From contig QUOL01000003.1 of NCBI GenBank assembly GCA_009761415.1, positions 1,302,001-1,366,000 on the forward strand: DNA of 64,000 nucleotides, read 5' to 3'. Of the stretch, positions 1 to 12,714 are shown piece by piece. This stretch comes from Sarcomyxa edulis. Lineage: Eukaryota > Basidiomycota > Agaricomycetes > Agaricales > Mycenaceae. A program made the position numbers and the translations under genes. The notes under the pieces are model-generated. The model was given only the letters and a program-made list of their open reading frames with translations, was not told the origin of the DNA and searched no databases. Position 1 is the stretch's first letter. Each line of letters starts with the position of its first letter.

Positions 1-2795
1 TTGAGAGGTAGATTCCGAGACGCTTGTCGTCCGGTAGTGTTGCTTGACATTGGGACTAGGCACAGCAGTTCCGGGAGTCCGGGACAGTCTCCGCGAGCAG
101 GAAACCGTAATAGTTTGAACTTTGGTAATAGTACGATAGAGCATATTTGGGCGAAACACTATAACCAGAGAATTTAGATAGAATGAAGAGAGAGTTGAGT
201 GGCGTTGAAACCCATGATCTCAGTGGGTCAAGTGCGCTGTTGAAGTTGCCTCCAAGTTAGAGTACATACTTAGGCTGTTAGAGTCTCAGGCTAGACAGTG
301 TGTGACAAATTCGGAGCGCGTAATACGTGACCGTGACCGTACCTGGATGAGTGTCACTGTGCGGCGTGGGCCTTTCGCGCGAAGAGATCGTGAGCTCGGC
401 ACATCGAATTCTCGCAGCTCAAGCACATCACCTTCCATTCAATCCCTCACTTCTTATTACGACAATGGCTTGACGACCTTCCACTTCAATATCTCCACTT
501 ACAAGGCTAAGATGGGGACATCGCGTCAGAACCCTCGTCACGGTTCTCACAACTTCTCTTACGAGTCTTCTATGGCACAAAAACCGATAAGACCTCCATA
601 CTACTGGACTGTGCTGAATCTCTGAGAAGATATCGACACCATTGGATGTATCGTCGAGCAGGGTACGACGCGCCAACGAAAGTGAACGACCTCAAAATGT
701 ATGTCCGCTTGTCTCTTTCTCCGACACCACTTACCCGCCAATGAATCGCCGTGTACAATTTCGCTCCTGACTCCTGTTATCGAGAAGATCTGCTCGCGTT
801 CTAAAGAGACTATCCTTACTTTGGGTAATCACGATGCGATTTATTCCGGGAAAAAAGGCGATTGAATCTATCGACAGTGAGTCCGTATATTGGCCAGCTG
901 GACGTTTTGCTTACTAGCAGGTACGCGCTAGCTGCGACTTTCAGATCAGCTTCATCTAGCATCTATCACCACAGGTCAGAAGGAGGTAACGTTATACATC
1001 CATCATCCCAGAATACCTCTACAATCCCGTCGGTCTTCCTTTGTCCGATCATGGCCGCACCCCAAGCGCCATCGGAACGTCGCTGTAGACTGTAGCAAGC
1101 TTGAGGCTCGAATTTTTTCGAAGGTAAGTCATCTGCACCGTTCAAGCTGAAGCCTGACAAATATATCTCGTCCAGAGATTGTCAATACACGTGAAGTATA
1201 CTGTGGCTTCTGAAATGAACACCGAAGAGGCGATCTGATCGATTGGAATGTTTGCGTAAGTTCGTCAGAAACTCTGTATCAATGTCTTCAACCCGTAAAA
1301 AAAGGATAGCATTGACGACCCTTGTTCTGGCAGGTGAAAGATTGCGACGGTTGCTATTACTGTTGTTGCACAATTTTACAGACCTTTTGTGGTCAGCCGG
1401 CGCTCTGCTCATTGTTACTTCGCCACGAGGAGGTCAACTCCATGGAATCTGAGGTACACCATCTTCTTATTTCGCCGCAGCTCATTATGTCCATTCGCCG
1501 TTCATCGCAGGAAATACGCCCGCGCAGTGGTCATGTCGTCGTCTCAACGTACGCTAGCGTATGCTATAACATGTATGTTACACTTCCTAGGGGTTCTAGC
1601 CCATCTTATTGAGCTTTGGCGTCTCGGCCTGATCGTATCATATCGTTCGCCACTGCCACCGCCCACAACATCTTTCGAGACTGCGTAGATCGGTGAGTGA
1701 GCTCACTAATGTCGTTGCAATGGCGGCCGCTGCAACTAAATATATCGCTGAATACGGTCACGGCTGATGATAGGAACGAACGAACGGGCTATGCATGATA
1801 CCATTGTCATGATAGATTCCTTTTCGCGCAAGTTGACGTTGACGAGAGCCAAGAAACCCACTAAGTTTACTTTCAAGGCACCTATAGCAGAACATTGTAG
1901 CGCCAGCCAAGTTTCTGGTCAGATTCTATCGTCTGCGTACGGATCTTGAGCAGTGAATAGTTGGTCCAGAAATAGGACTTCGCGAGAGCAGTCGATGTCT
2001 TTCCTGAGCAAGGTATGTCCTCCCACTACTTATATTGCCAGAACTATCATACCGTTCTTATTTCATCTTCCAAAGAGCGAGACATGTTCGTCACGGTTGC
2101 GCGGAGGACATCATGCCCTACCGGGCAGCTCGGGGATGTCGTACTTATTAGCTGTGGACCTTGCTTTCACCTTTAGCTATGTATAGTTATCGAAAGGCAG
2201 ACTACAATTCGGATGAAGTGAGTCGATCAATGAATCAGATCTTGTTCTGATTATGCTTGATACTGTTCTAGCCGTTTTTGGTGCCGCAGGATCAGAAACA
2301 GTGAGGAGCAGGCTCAACATCTATATCACTGACATGCCCGAAGGGACTGTATTACCCTAGAGTCGACCCGTGCATGGACAAGAGCGCTGTCGATACAAGA
2401 TTGCACAGCCTACAGTAGGCATCTGGAACATCTCTGATCAGTCGTACTCAGACATATCAGCACTTGTATGGGCGTCTTTCATATCATGCACATTGAACTA
2501 AACCTAATGGTCCCGGCGGTCCGGTTCTCTTTCGTCTTTAGAGCGGACATTATCCAAGAGTTCTTGTATACCACTCACCAAATCGGGGTTAGAATCGATA
2601 TCGTCGATGCCGTCATCAGGCCTCTACTACCGATGCGATATGATGATACTCTTCAACTAATACAGTTGCGGAAATCAGGATTCAGCTGGAGGAAGGGCCT
2701 CTGTATTGATATCGCGCGGAAGGTTTTGACTTCCGTCACGATCAGACTATCACCCCCTCTCCTCTCTCCTCTCCTTCGCTCGCTCGTTCGCTCGT
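1..2795. other. gene-poor region, no supportable gene
   Basis: Open frames here are short (under about 115 codons), overlap on both strands and show no recognisable domain, signal peptide or consistent splice structure. A pyrimidine-rich low-complexity run of CTCTC and CTCG units lies at about 2754-2794. The stretch looks like decayed or non-coding accessory DNA; I see no transposase or reverse transcriptase motif in it. Confidence 0.5.
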
Positions 2796-3482
2796 ATGTA
2801 TTTAATTTGTGATGTCTTCCAGAATCGGTCCCGGGTTCACGATCACTATCAGATGCTGCAAGCCCCGGAATATTTGATAACTGACGCGTGGAAGTTGCAA
2901 TTTGTAGGAGCGCGTGGCACTCTACAAGATGAGGGGAGTGACTCGAAGGCGTATAATGTACATCCGTATTTGATTACCGAGGGTTGCAAAGTGAGTGATC
3001 AAATCCAATCTACGCCATCCTCTACTGCCAGATAACCCGGTGGATGGGTGCGTACTTACAGTGAACGCTACACCTTTATCCTTCCTGTCGGTCCTGTCCA
3101 CATCAAGGTCGGCTATATTGACATGGACGCTATTCTGACGCTTAATATACGTTAGGCTCTCATCCCCACACGATCGACAAAGTTCCGAACAATGTGCCCT
3201 TAGATGTGCTTCACCCAACTTTGAAATACCTACTCGGCGCGGCTCTTATCACAAGGCACTGGCAGGACCCTCTTTCTTGACTTCAAATACTATTCACCGA
3301 TCAGCCCTGAAACTGGTCTAAGTATTACACTTCCCATCGCCGACGGCATCGACCAGCCACAAAGTCACGGAAGTAAACGCACTCCTCTGATGGGAGTCTA
3401 CGGTTCAAGTTTGAACTCTATATATCATCAATACTTGGAAAGGTATCTCAGGATCATATACGGGGATACTCACCTCGTTTGA
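2796..3482 (+). pseudogene. decayed multi-exon protein gene, family not recognised
   Basis: Four consecutive plus-strand stretches read like real protein: about 2836-2990, 3063-3152, 3176-3280 and 3261-3482. The first ends at a good donor (GTGAGT at 2991) followed by an acceptor CCAG ending at 3031. The second contains FILPVGPVHIKVGYIDMD. The third contains LDVLHPTLKYLLGAALITR. The fourth contains FKYYSPISPETGLSITLPIA and GVYGSSLNSIYHQYLERYL. The third and fourth overlap in different frames, so a frameshift separates them, and the second ends at a stop with no clear donor. I do not recognise the family. The residue composition and serial order suggest the remains of one gene, but a functional assignment would be a guess. 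Confidence 0.4.
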
Positions 3483-5879
3483 TCGCGACGATCCTTATAC
3501 TAGTCTTACTTCATGCGTATGTCTCGACAGTGATCCTTTTGGAAATCTCCACTTACTCATCTTACTCTCCGTCGTCCGCCGCTACAGACACAACACTATG
3601 TAGGGAACATATCCCGACAAAAGTGGAGATGCCCAGGTAAGCCTTCGGAGGTTCTGCTCTGGGTACTCACGTGTTGACGACTGAGGTCGGCAGAATGATT
3701 GACGAGACATCTTTGAGTCAAGACTCGACAACGTTTTCGGTATTCTCATGGTCAATATGAATGCCAGTGATACACGCGTTCTGGTGACGCGTTGACTTCT
3801 GGTGATTGGTATACGCTGGAATTAAGTGAATCGTAGCTCCTGGCCTACCTTGTCCTTCCTGACGTTCTGTCGATGTTCTTCGTGTTCTCGAGAAGTTCGA
3901 TAGCGACGCTGCGACGGAGCATCGTGATTGGATAACGGAGCTGTATTTCTCGGCGCCCTTTGGTAACGGTAACTGAAACTCAAAGCGCTACTTCCTTCCT
4001 TCCTTCTTTCCCAGCTTGTTGTTGTTAACATTTATCCTTTCGTGATACCTTAGGTCGTCAGCTTTTGTGCCGATTGGAACTGTGCCGATATTCTAACGAG
4101 GCAAGGCGGCCTCCTACTTCGTCCTGCATTGACACTCGGGCGTTGAATTGTTCTATCAACATAAGGAGTTCGGGCTTCCGCTGCATAAGGGCACCTATAG
4201 GCATGGTGTGTTACTTCTGGGGGACACGATTACAAACCTTGTGATGGGTGCCTGCCGGTTCAGATCTAAGCTGGACATTTCATGCGATTGTCCCTTCATT
4301 ATCACTGCGATTCGGGGATACCGATGTCGTCATACCCAGATGGGATGTGTTGGGTATTCATTTCCCTATATCGTCTTCCACGCCATCTGACGTTGTTATC
4401 CGATAAATAGACAAACAGTATACCGATCGATCCATTTAATCCGGCCTGTCAGTGGAATATACTCACCGAAGTCAGCGTTTCAAAACATGTAGTAAGCACT
4501 ACGTTTTGACCCACTTTGACCACCGCGATGTCAAGAAAGGAGACTGTATTCTGAGTGATGACCGTCGACTTCTTCTCTACTCTCTAGATACTCTGAAAAT
4601 ATTCTACCGGATGGGTGCATGCTCGCTCAAACACTTCATAGCCTATCGGTACAGGCACAATACGAGAAGTGCTTGGATCCAAGTCACCCGGCCCCACTTG
4701 AACGAGGAATTTGAGGTGACAAATTGATGTCAAAGTTCAGGACTAGGTTCGAAAGTCAAGGCATAGAGGTTCGTCTAGGTACAGGACAAAAATATCAAGT
4801 AGCTAGACCTCTGGGGTGCTCCTCTCTGCTGCGGAGCACGAATAGTACTCAGTGCTCCATAATCATAGAGAAACGTCCCTCCTTGCATGAGAGATGTCCA
4901 TGTCGTCTGCTGATACATACGTGATCTAAAGGACGAACTAGGATGTCATCTAGGCCGCAGCAATGTAGGTAGCGGATCCGGAGTTGCCGCCCCATGTGCG
5001 CCAATAAGCCCCGATGCCGTTAAGTCTTGAAAGGCCTAATGGTATGCTGTCCTACTCGGTCATCTCCGTGACCGAGCCAAACTCTGGGATTTCAGTATGA
5101 GAAGCAGCTGTAAGTAAAAACAAACCTGATTTGTTGCGCACACGCAAGGCACGAGAGAAGTTCTAGATATCATACTATGTCTGAAAGTGGAACGTCGTCG
5201 ATCTGGATAAAGGATAGGTGCATACCTCTGATGCTGAGCCGTATTCAGTCGCAGTGTACCTATCAGACGGTGTCAGGACGTAAAAATGAAGGTGGCACGG
5301 ACTGTTTAAACCGTTTGGAGTCACAGCAACGAGTTATTTGAGCCAAGTCAGCGTCGCTCAGTACTCAACGAGTAGCCCGAAAATGAAATGGATAAAGTTG
5401 GGAGCACGAGGGACGGTAACTCAAAGGAACACATGCAGGCACGACGCGCGTACGGTGCAGGTGATTCGAGTTGGGTGAACTTGAAGCGTCTATGAGAGTC
5501 GTGTATAGAAACTTGGTGATCGTGTTGCGGGAGATACCGAGGAGACATAGATCGAGGAGAAGGACAGGATAGTAGATCAGATGGATCTAAATCCGCCGAT
5601 ACGGCAACGCACAAGGTTCTGGTGGGTACATTTTTGCAGCCAATCGGGCGGTAAGGGTGTTGGGTCGGAGCGGAGAGGCCTGGAATACACAGTAGGACCG
5701 ATAGGCTGAAGAAGACAAGATGGGAGAGTGATGGATTCTGGCGCAAAATCAAGCGAAATCTTGCAGATTTGACTTTGAGCGGAGGCAAATTCCAATTTTT
5801 TTGTTTGGAAGGGTCGAAACGGGTTACCGCGGCTTCTTTTCATCTCCTCATCGAATTAGAGTTCTTGCTCAAAACTTGT
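3483..5879. other. gene-poor region upstream of the CSL gene
   Basis: No frame here has convincing protein character. The longest minus-strand frame (5348-5788) has a composition suggesting chance, lies in what should be the CSL upstream region and has no introns that extend it. Short in-frame islands just after 3490 may be more debris of the decayed gene at 2.8-3.5 kb. Confidence 0.4.
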
Positions 5880-5888
5880 TATATAAAT
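5880..5888 (+). promoter_or_regulatory. TATA-like box of the CSL gene
   Basis: TATATAAAT lies about 380 nt upstream of the chosen ATG (6267) and is followed by a pyrimidine-rich stretch. This fits a core promoter with a long 5' leader. The leader holds small upstream frames, including one starting within it at 6153 that is in frame with the protein but lacks a good start context. Confidence 0.4.
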
Positions 5889-6266
5889 CCTCCTTTTTCT
5901 ACAAATCCCTGCTTGTCTTTCTGCTATCTACCTTCTCATTTGAGTTGCATCGTGCAACGTTGAGAAGAGTAAGAGAACTATCGCACTGCGGTGACCCGCC
6001 TGATCTCACTCACAACATTGGACCTTGCACTGCCTGGGACCGCAGACCTAGCGACCTCGTAGACCTAGCAGATTACGCCCTGCATATCTTACGCTGTAGG
6101 ATAGGATAGAGGTGCGTGCTTTGCCTGGTGACCGTGATCAAACCCGTGCTCAGTGCTCAGTCATCACAGCGAACTTTACATCATTCGTACTCCGCCTTAC
6201 CCCGCATTCTATCTGCTCGCTGCACTCCCTTTCTTCTTCTTATATACTGGTCTTCTACCTCGCTTT

Positions 6267-9200
6267 ATGGCCCAGACTGCCGCCTGGCATCCCAATCCCC
6301 TCACCCTTCCATCCTCGGCTTCTTCCGAACGCCGATCAGAATTCGGCATGAACATCGACACTCAACATCCCAGAGCTTCTTGGGAGATCGCTGAAATCCT
6401 CAGTCCGACAAATCCTGGCGCAAGCCATTACAGCGCCAACCGTGATCGAAAAATGTCTATGGACTTCCCCTCTTCTGCCTCCTCACAATCCCACAATGGT
6501 TTATACGGGCAACCAGACCTTGAGCAGTCTTTCGGTTTGCACACGCCAGACAGCGTCAATTCCTCATCCCCTCAACACCATCTGAACGGGAGTATCCAGT
6601 CACATTCTTTCGAGCAAGGTGACTCTGTCGACTCGTCTGAGCATTCTGGAAATTACGATACTCTCTTCTCCAACGGACCTCCTGGTAGTTCATTTACTTC
6701 ATCACGGTATCGCACAAACGCGTCTTCATCCTCCTCGATTGGCCAATACGGGGAGGGTCTGTACTCTCACCCCTCTTTCGGAGACTCTGTCCCTTCTTTT
6801 AGCAACGGCAATAACAATCCGTATGAAATCATACATAACATTTCATCTTCCTACAGCAGCGGTAAAGTCTCTCCCTTGACGCCAAATGACTCTGTCGGCA
6901 GCCTTCACCATTCCCCGGCATTCCCGCCTTCTGTTGGCGGCAAGGATTTCCCCCACGGTTTTCCCGAGTTGATCACGGACCGCCGTCTATCAAATTCAAG
7001 TGGTGGCAATTATCCGTCAGATTATCCGGACGAATACATGGGTAATCTCAACAACGGCCTCTCCTTCCCTCCCGCCGTTCAAAACTACCCAGAGAGATTG
7101 AGCCGCTTCCAAGGGGACCGCTTCACCCACTCGGGGTCTGCTCCTTCCGTTGGTTCGCATGTTTCTCATCACAACGGCGACATCCTCCGCAGTGTAGCTC
7201 CTCATGCGACACACTCATTCAGACCCGACCAAGGATACGACGACATGTCCCATCACATGGGGCCAAATCCTCATGCAGACTTGTCCCTGCGTATGCCTAG
7301 TGTCGATGAAACATTGGCTCGAATGAGATTACAGGGCCATCCGATAATGGGCGCTTCGAATGATCTCCAGACATTTATCAGGTAAATAACAATTCTTCCA
7401 TTGTAGTTTGATCTAATAACTGTTTTTTAGACCCTACCTGGACCAATACGTTCGTACTCCTAACAGGCTAGCTTTTGGAGAGCGGTCCGTTATCGTGATG
7501 TCGAGCAAGGTTGCTCAGAAGTCCTACGGCACAGAGAAAAGGTTGGACCGCCTCAATATACCTGCATAGACTATCCGCTTACGCTTACGCCATATAGATT
7601 CCTTTGTCCCCCTCCTACTGCTATCATGATCGGGAACTCGTGGTGGACGGATGTAATCCGCAGAGGAGAAGACCCCAAACTCTGCCCACCAAGAGTTGTG
7701 ATCTCTATCTCTGGAGAACCAGTCCCTCAGGAAGGATCTATCGAATGGACTGGATCTTCTGGAAAGTCTTTCGACGTTAGTGATCCGCCCACAGGTACCA
7801 CGTACATCGGCCGCAGCGTCGGGAAGCAACTCTTCATCTCTGATGTTGATGAGAAGAAGAAGAAAGTCGAAGCCCTTGTCAAAATCACTGCCGCTGCCTC
7901 GGATGATGAGCCAGAACGTGTCATCGGTATCTTCCCTAGTCGTCCGATCAAGGTCATCAGCAAACCTAGCAAAAAGAGGCAGAGTGCCAAGAACCTTGAG
8001 CGTAAGCAATCTTCATCTTATTGACGAAGTGCTAAATTAAATGCTCCTGTCTCCTGCAGTCTGCATCAATCACGGCTCTACCATCTCTTTGTTCCATCGT
8101 TTGCGATCACAGACGGTCTCCACCAAATACCTCTGTGTATCTGGTTCCGGCTCTTCATTCAAAGGTTCTGACGGCGCACCACTCATGGGTCTCGATCAAC
8201 GATCGCGATCGACCACTCCTTCCTTTATTGCTCGTACCGCCAGCTGGGGTGAGTCTTTTGCCACATTTATCATAGTAATCCGTATTAATTGCCACGTCCC
8301 AGATCCGTTCGTCATGTATATTGTGGATGTGAACAAACCTGCGGGGGGCATCGATGCTCCCCCTCCTCCGCCACCACAACCTGACTATCCGTCGCCACCT
8401 CCTAACGCCATTACCTTTACGAACAATGGTTCACAAATCCCGATCTACTACAATCAGACGGTCGTACTCCAGTGCCTCACGTCTGGAGTAGTCAGTCCCG
8501 TTCTTATCATCCGCAAGGTGGATCATCAGACGACTGTCGTCGGAGGTGGCCTTCAGGAAGGTGCCAAGGGTGTTGCTGATCATTACTGCTGTCCAGGAGA
8601 GGTCTGTGGAGACCCCGTCTCCCAGCTTCACAAGATCGCGTTCGAGGTCTACGATTCTACTAAGGGTATGCCGGAACCCGGAACTCCTGGTGTGACCGGT
8701 GCCTTCTTGTCTTGCATGGGCGAGAAGGTTAATACTTACCGCCCCATTGACGGTCGGCAGTGGAACAATCCGAACCCCGGCTCTAGTTCCCCTACTTTGC
8801 CAGCATCGCCTGTGGTTTCTACACCCGCCTCATCCGGTGGGAATGAATACTTTGGGCATGGTAATGCCGATAGTGCACCTGCATCGCCAACTTCCGCCTC
8901 GGACTTCCTTTCCAACGACGGTGGCCGAGTAAAGAAGAAGCGATCTACTTCTAGTGCGGGTGGGGTCACCAAGAATGTTCCGAAAGGTCGTCGACGACCG
9001 AGTTCCGCCGGATCCGTCTCGTCGAGCCGCAGAGGATCAGGCAGTGAATCTGGTGCCTCGTCTGGTTCGTTATGGCAGGTTGACATTGGGGAAACGAGTG
9101 TGTGGACTATTGTTGGGACTGGTGAGTAAAGCTTCAAGCCTTCGGGTATCTCGTGTGCATACGTATTGACCGTCGACTTTCCTATCAGATCAAATCCGTT

Positions 9201-9604
9201 ACAATTTCTACGTGCCTCCTGTCCTCTTCGATAACCAGCACGCCCCGCAGACTGGATCATTCCCTATCCCCTCCAAACCAGTGACCCCCTTCCCGGGTGT
9301 AGTCAAATACCTTCCTCCCGATCGCGCTGCCGAAGCCCCGAAATCCAACTGCGCTTCCTCGAGGGCTGTGCTATCAAAGCCCAACCCCAACGCATCTAAG
9401 ATGCTGACCGTCTACGGAGAGAACTTCTCCAAAAACGATCCCGTCAGTGTTTTCTTTGGCTCGGAGCCTTCGCCGTACGTTGAGGTACGCTGCACCGAAG
9501 TTTTGGGATGTCTACCGCCGGAATCCCAGATTACGAAGCGTCGACCGATCATGCTGATTCGATCTGACGGGGTGGTGTTCCCTTCTAGCGTAATGTATCC
9601 TTAG
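6267..9604 (+). CDS. CSL-family (CBF1/Su(H)/LAG-1) transcription factor
   Basis: Fungal CSL proteins bind GTGRGAA-type sites in the nucleus; fission yeast Cbf11 and Cbf12 control adhesion, cell cycle and lipid genes. Six exons fit: 6267-7381, 7431-7541, 7598-8001, 8060-8248, 8303-9121 and 9189-9604, giving about 1017 residues. The first ~370 residues are Ser/Pro/Asn-rich and probably disordered. The LAG1 DNA-binding domain follows, with NRLAFGERSVIVMSSKVAQK and SYGTEKRFLCPPP joined across the second intron. The beta-trefoil region comes next (LFHRLRSQTVSTKYLC, then FVMYIVDVNKP) and a C-terminal Ig-like part (MLTVYGENFSKNDPVSVFFG). A basic, Ser-rich insert (roughly 8800-9060) sits inside the trefoil region, as in other long basidiomycete CSL proteins. 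The ATG at 6267 (MAQTAAWHPNP) is chosen because the in-frame ATG-lacking extension upstream is hydrophobic and leader-like. Family identity is secure; the exact N-terminus is less so. Confidence 0.93.
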
Positions 9605-10042
9605 TTCTTTTCCTTCAAAACTCACGCACTCCATGATCTGTTTGTTTCGTCTACTTTCGTCGCGCTCATTGTATGTTTACTACTCTGCTTTCCATCCCTC
9701 ATCTCTCGTCGCTTTTTTCATTCTTTCATTGCTGTTTCGCTGGATTGGTCTACCTCTGATGGGCATGTATTCATTATATATATTTCGGACTACAAGGATT
9801 TGATGATCGACATGTACATTTCTATTCATTAGCTGGAGGATATTCAATTCTTATTCGAAGCACAGAGCATCTCAGCAGCGTGAGATCTCTAGGGTGACAT
9901 CTTTGTCTGTTGAGGGAGAGCAAGGTATAACACCAGATCACCGAACAAGATGGTCAATGACTCCATCGACTACTGCCGTTAGAGTCGATAAAACACCAGC
10001 CTAAGAGAATGTATGTTAGTCAGTGAAGTAGTAGCAGATGAT
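9605..10042. other. 3' region of the CSL gene, no gene seen
   Basis: T-rich and pyrimidine-rich sequence immediately after the CSL stop is consistent with a 3' untranslated region. No open frame with protein character was found before the degraded F-box-like sequence on the other strand. Confidence 0.5.
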
Positions 10043-11173
10043 TTAGGGACATACAAATGGATGTACGGAATAGCGAGAATAATGTGCTACGCGAAGCGGA
10101 GTAACTCGCGAGAATGGCATCGATGAAAGCTCTGGCATATACGAACGGAATTGGAGCAGTAATCTGGTGTGAGAGGTCGTCGAAAAGTGATCGTCTGCAA
10201 AACTGGGAATCCCGTTGAATTCTGGTGGTATGTCCAATGTGGACCAGTATACAATACCGAAGTCGAGATCTTCTTCAACGTCTTTGCTACTCCAAATCAG
10301 TTCCAACACCTTCAAACATTTCTCAGTGGTCTTGGGCGCACGCGAAAGGAGATCAGGATATCAAAAACGGTTAAGTTTGAGGCGCTGGTCATGTCCAAGC
10401 TGTTCACCGGACTCGGAGTCACAGGACAACCAAAGGAGCATGAGTCTCGCCATTATTCTCCTCGACCCCGTACAGGATATAAGTATTAGATCCGTCCAAT
10501 AGTCCGCAGGTACTTGTTGACATCCTGTCCAGTACAGATCCGCCCTAGGAGAAGTTTGACCGGGTTCTCGACCTCCCCAGTAGACAGCTAGTCAGATTGC
10601 GATCAGGCCTTACAGTCACAGTTCGCAGAGATGATGGTGGTTTCCGAATGATGGCATGATAATTTCCTCCGTTCGTCGATGGTCTAGGACAGCCATAGTT
10701 GAGTGTTTCCAACACAGGAAGTATAGTCTCGAGAATATTTGCATAAATCACAACTTGGACGTCCCGAAGGTCCAGCTTTGTGACGGTACGAGCGTCGAGG
10801 GTGAAAAGGAAGGGCACCCATGAAAGAGCATCACAAAAGGGACGTGATCTGCGCAATCGCACCGTCTGCACTGCGACCAGAAGCTCGGGGTGAGAGATGA
10901 TGAGATCTGACCACTCCACAGCATCCACGTCAATCTTGAGTTCGCGCACGAAGGACGGCAGAGATGCTAAGGTACGGCTGATAATATCACCCAAGCGAAC
11001 GAGTTCGAGCCTTTGCATATAAAGATGGAGAAATTTGTCGCAAATAGGTAGATGACATCGACAATGGGGAAGCCTGGGCTACTTTGAGCCAGTGCTGATT
11101 CTTCGTGGACTTGAGCTTGATCGATGAAGGGACCGACTACCTCTGAGAGTATCTCCAAAGTTGGCAGGTCCAT
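10043..11173 (-). pseudogene. F-box/LRR-like protein, probably broken
   Basis: The minus strand carries a 157-codon frame (10545-11018) with leucine-rich text such as ELKIDVDAVEWSDLIISHPE, WVPFLFTLDARTVTKLDLRD and ILETILPVLETLNYGCPRP. A related 90-codon piece lies downstream (10043-10315: LKVLELIWSSKD). This style matches the large Agaricomycete family of F-box proteins with degenerate leucine-rich repeats. An upstream frame (MDLPTLEILSEVVGPFIDQ from 11173) could be its start, but I could not find a splice that keeps frame into the main block. The stretch between the main and downstream pieces contains stops. It could be a gene fragment or a gene with introns I missed. It lies head to head with NSE4, only about 170 nt from that start codon. 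Confidence 0.4.
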
Positions 11174-11345
11174 ATCGACCGCGAGTCGCGACGGAGGTAA
11201 GGTGCAAGAGAATGTCACGGTTCCTCGCGATCGGACTTGCCAAGAGCTTGAGAGCGCGGAAGCCGGAAGGGCCAGGCGGTGGCAGTGCTACCTCGCGTTT
11301 GACGAGTCACGAGCACGAGAGTCACATCTTGGTCACTTTTCCATC

Positions 11346-12714
11346 ATGTTCAACGACGCAGAAACAGACGCAGATCCACCCGAGTCGCCCTTACCCTACA
11401 ACCCAGATCAAGACCCAGAAGAGAAACGCGAGCTCCGAAGAAAATATCGGAAACTAGTGGAAAAGTTACAAGGTGTGTCCTCAGGGACATCATTCGCGAC
11501 TTACTCATTCCTTTCGGGTAGAGCACCAACTTGACTTGAACGCTTATCCTACCGTACGGATCACAAACCATGTCAAGGAAGCGGATGTGCTGTTCAAAAA
11601 AGGTACTCATTATGTTAAGCACGCACACGAGAAAAGTCTCAATGCATCGCAAACCTCAATGTATAGTCTTGGCTCCACCAGAAGCTATCCTTGATTCTAC
11701 GGTACTTTTGGTGGCGTCCACGATGAGTATCCGGAAAGCTCGCGCCATGAAATCGAGTGTTAGCGCTTTTGATGTGGAAGACTTCATGTCAAAACTCATT
11801 ACATTCATGGGCGGGCGAAGACAGCTAGAGGATCAGTCCTTAGAGTCTGATGATGAATCTGAGCTCGGAGATGGTCAGGCTGCGTTAGATTGGCCTAAAA
11901 TTGCCAGAAAAGCATTGGCGAAAAGCCGGAGAGTTTCTGTCATGGATTTCATGTAGGCAACTTACGTGTCCTTGCCCGTCGACGCGTGACTAATTTTCAC
12001 AAAGGTTAGGACCTCTTGCAATACAGCAAAAGAAACGATCTTCAATGACAAGGAAGCGTGCAAAACTTTCTGTGGACAAGCAAGACGAGAGGAGACCTCA
12101 GGAACTCAAGGAAGATGACATCTCGCGTTCTTTGAACGAGACCACGAAGAACGTTGCAGCCGTACGCCGTTCCAAACCTTCACATGTCGCTCGTACTCAT
12201 GCTTACTGCAACGAAAGCTCTTCAGACTGCTGATACACGAAGGCACCATCAACCTCTTCAGGTTTATCGTCAACCCCGACAGCTTTGCTCAGTCTGTCGA
12301 AAATATGTTCCACCTCTCCTTTCTAATTCGTGACGGTAAAGTGGCGCTCGAGATGGACCCTGGGACTGCCGAGCCACATATATGTGAGTGAAGCGACCCT
12401 CATCTAACTGTAGGGAAGAGTCAAACATTCGGTTTACATCAGATGCATGTGAGTCTCCCGAGGACAGTATCGAAGATCCCCAGCATCAGACTGATGCGCA
12501 AGACCCGGATAAACCGGTACGCAAGAACCAGATGATTATGGAGTTTGACATGCCAACGTGGCGGGTAATTATCCTCAGCGCTGCTGTTTGCATACTTCCA
12601 ATTGTACTCAAAAACATCCTCCAGCACGCTATAGAGGTCTTTAGTATCACAGATTGCAAGATACCACATCGCACGCCAGCCAAAACCCGGCTAGGCAATC
12701 AATGGTATGGTTGA
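11346..12714 (+). CDS. NSE4: Nse4, kleisin subunit of the SMC5-SMC6 complex
   Basis: Nse4 bridges the Smc5 and Smc6 heads and binds Nse1 and Nse3. It acts in the nucleus in recombinational repair and replication-fork stability. The N-terminal kleisin region is visible (NPDQDPEEKRELRRKYRKL), then ADVLFKK, then the mid-region SAFDVEDFMSKLITFMGGR and LDWPKIARKAL. The C-terminal winged-helix part reads INLFRFIVNPDSFAQSVENM, HLSFLIRDGKVALE and NQMIMEFDMPTWR, ending in VFSITDCKIPHR. At least eight exons are needed (for example 11346-11472, a second from 11522, one ending at 11953, one ending at 12161, 12218-12383). Introns are mostly 48-75 nt, with one of only about 35 nt near 12451. All joins preserve frame and motif order, so the gene looks intact. 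Upstream, a degraded F-box-like sequence diverges from it. Confidence 0.9.

Noticed and set aside
4740..4760. GGTTCGAAAGTC resembling a tRNA B box
   Set aside because: No complementary stems flank it and no A box lies at a suitable distance upstream.
5348..5788. 146-codon minus-strand open frame
   Set aside because: It lies in the probable CSL upstream region, lacks an ATG at the stated end and shows no domain or intron continuity.
8736..9260. 174-codon minus-strand frame
   Set aside because: It is antisense to the CSL exons that carry clear family motifs.
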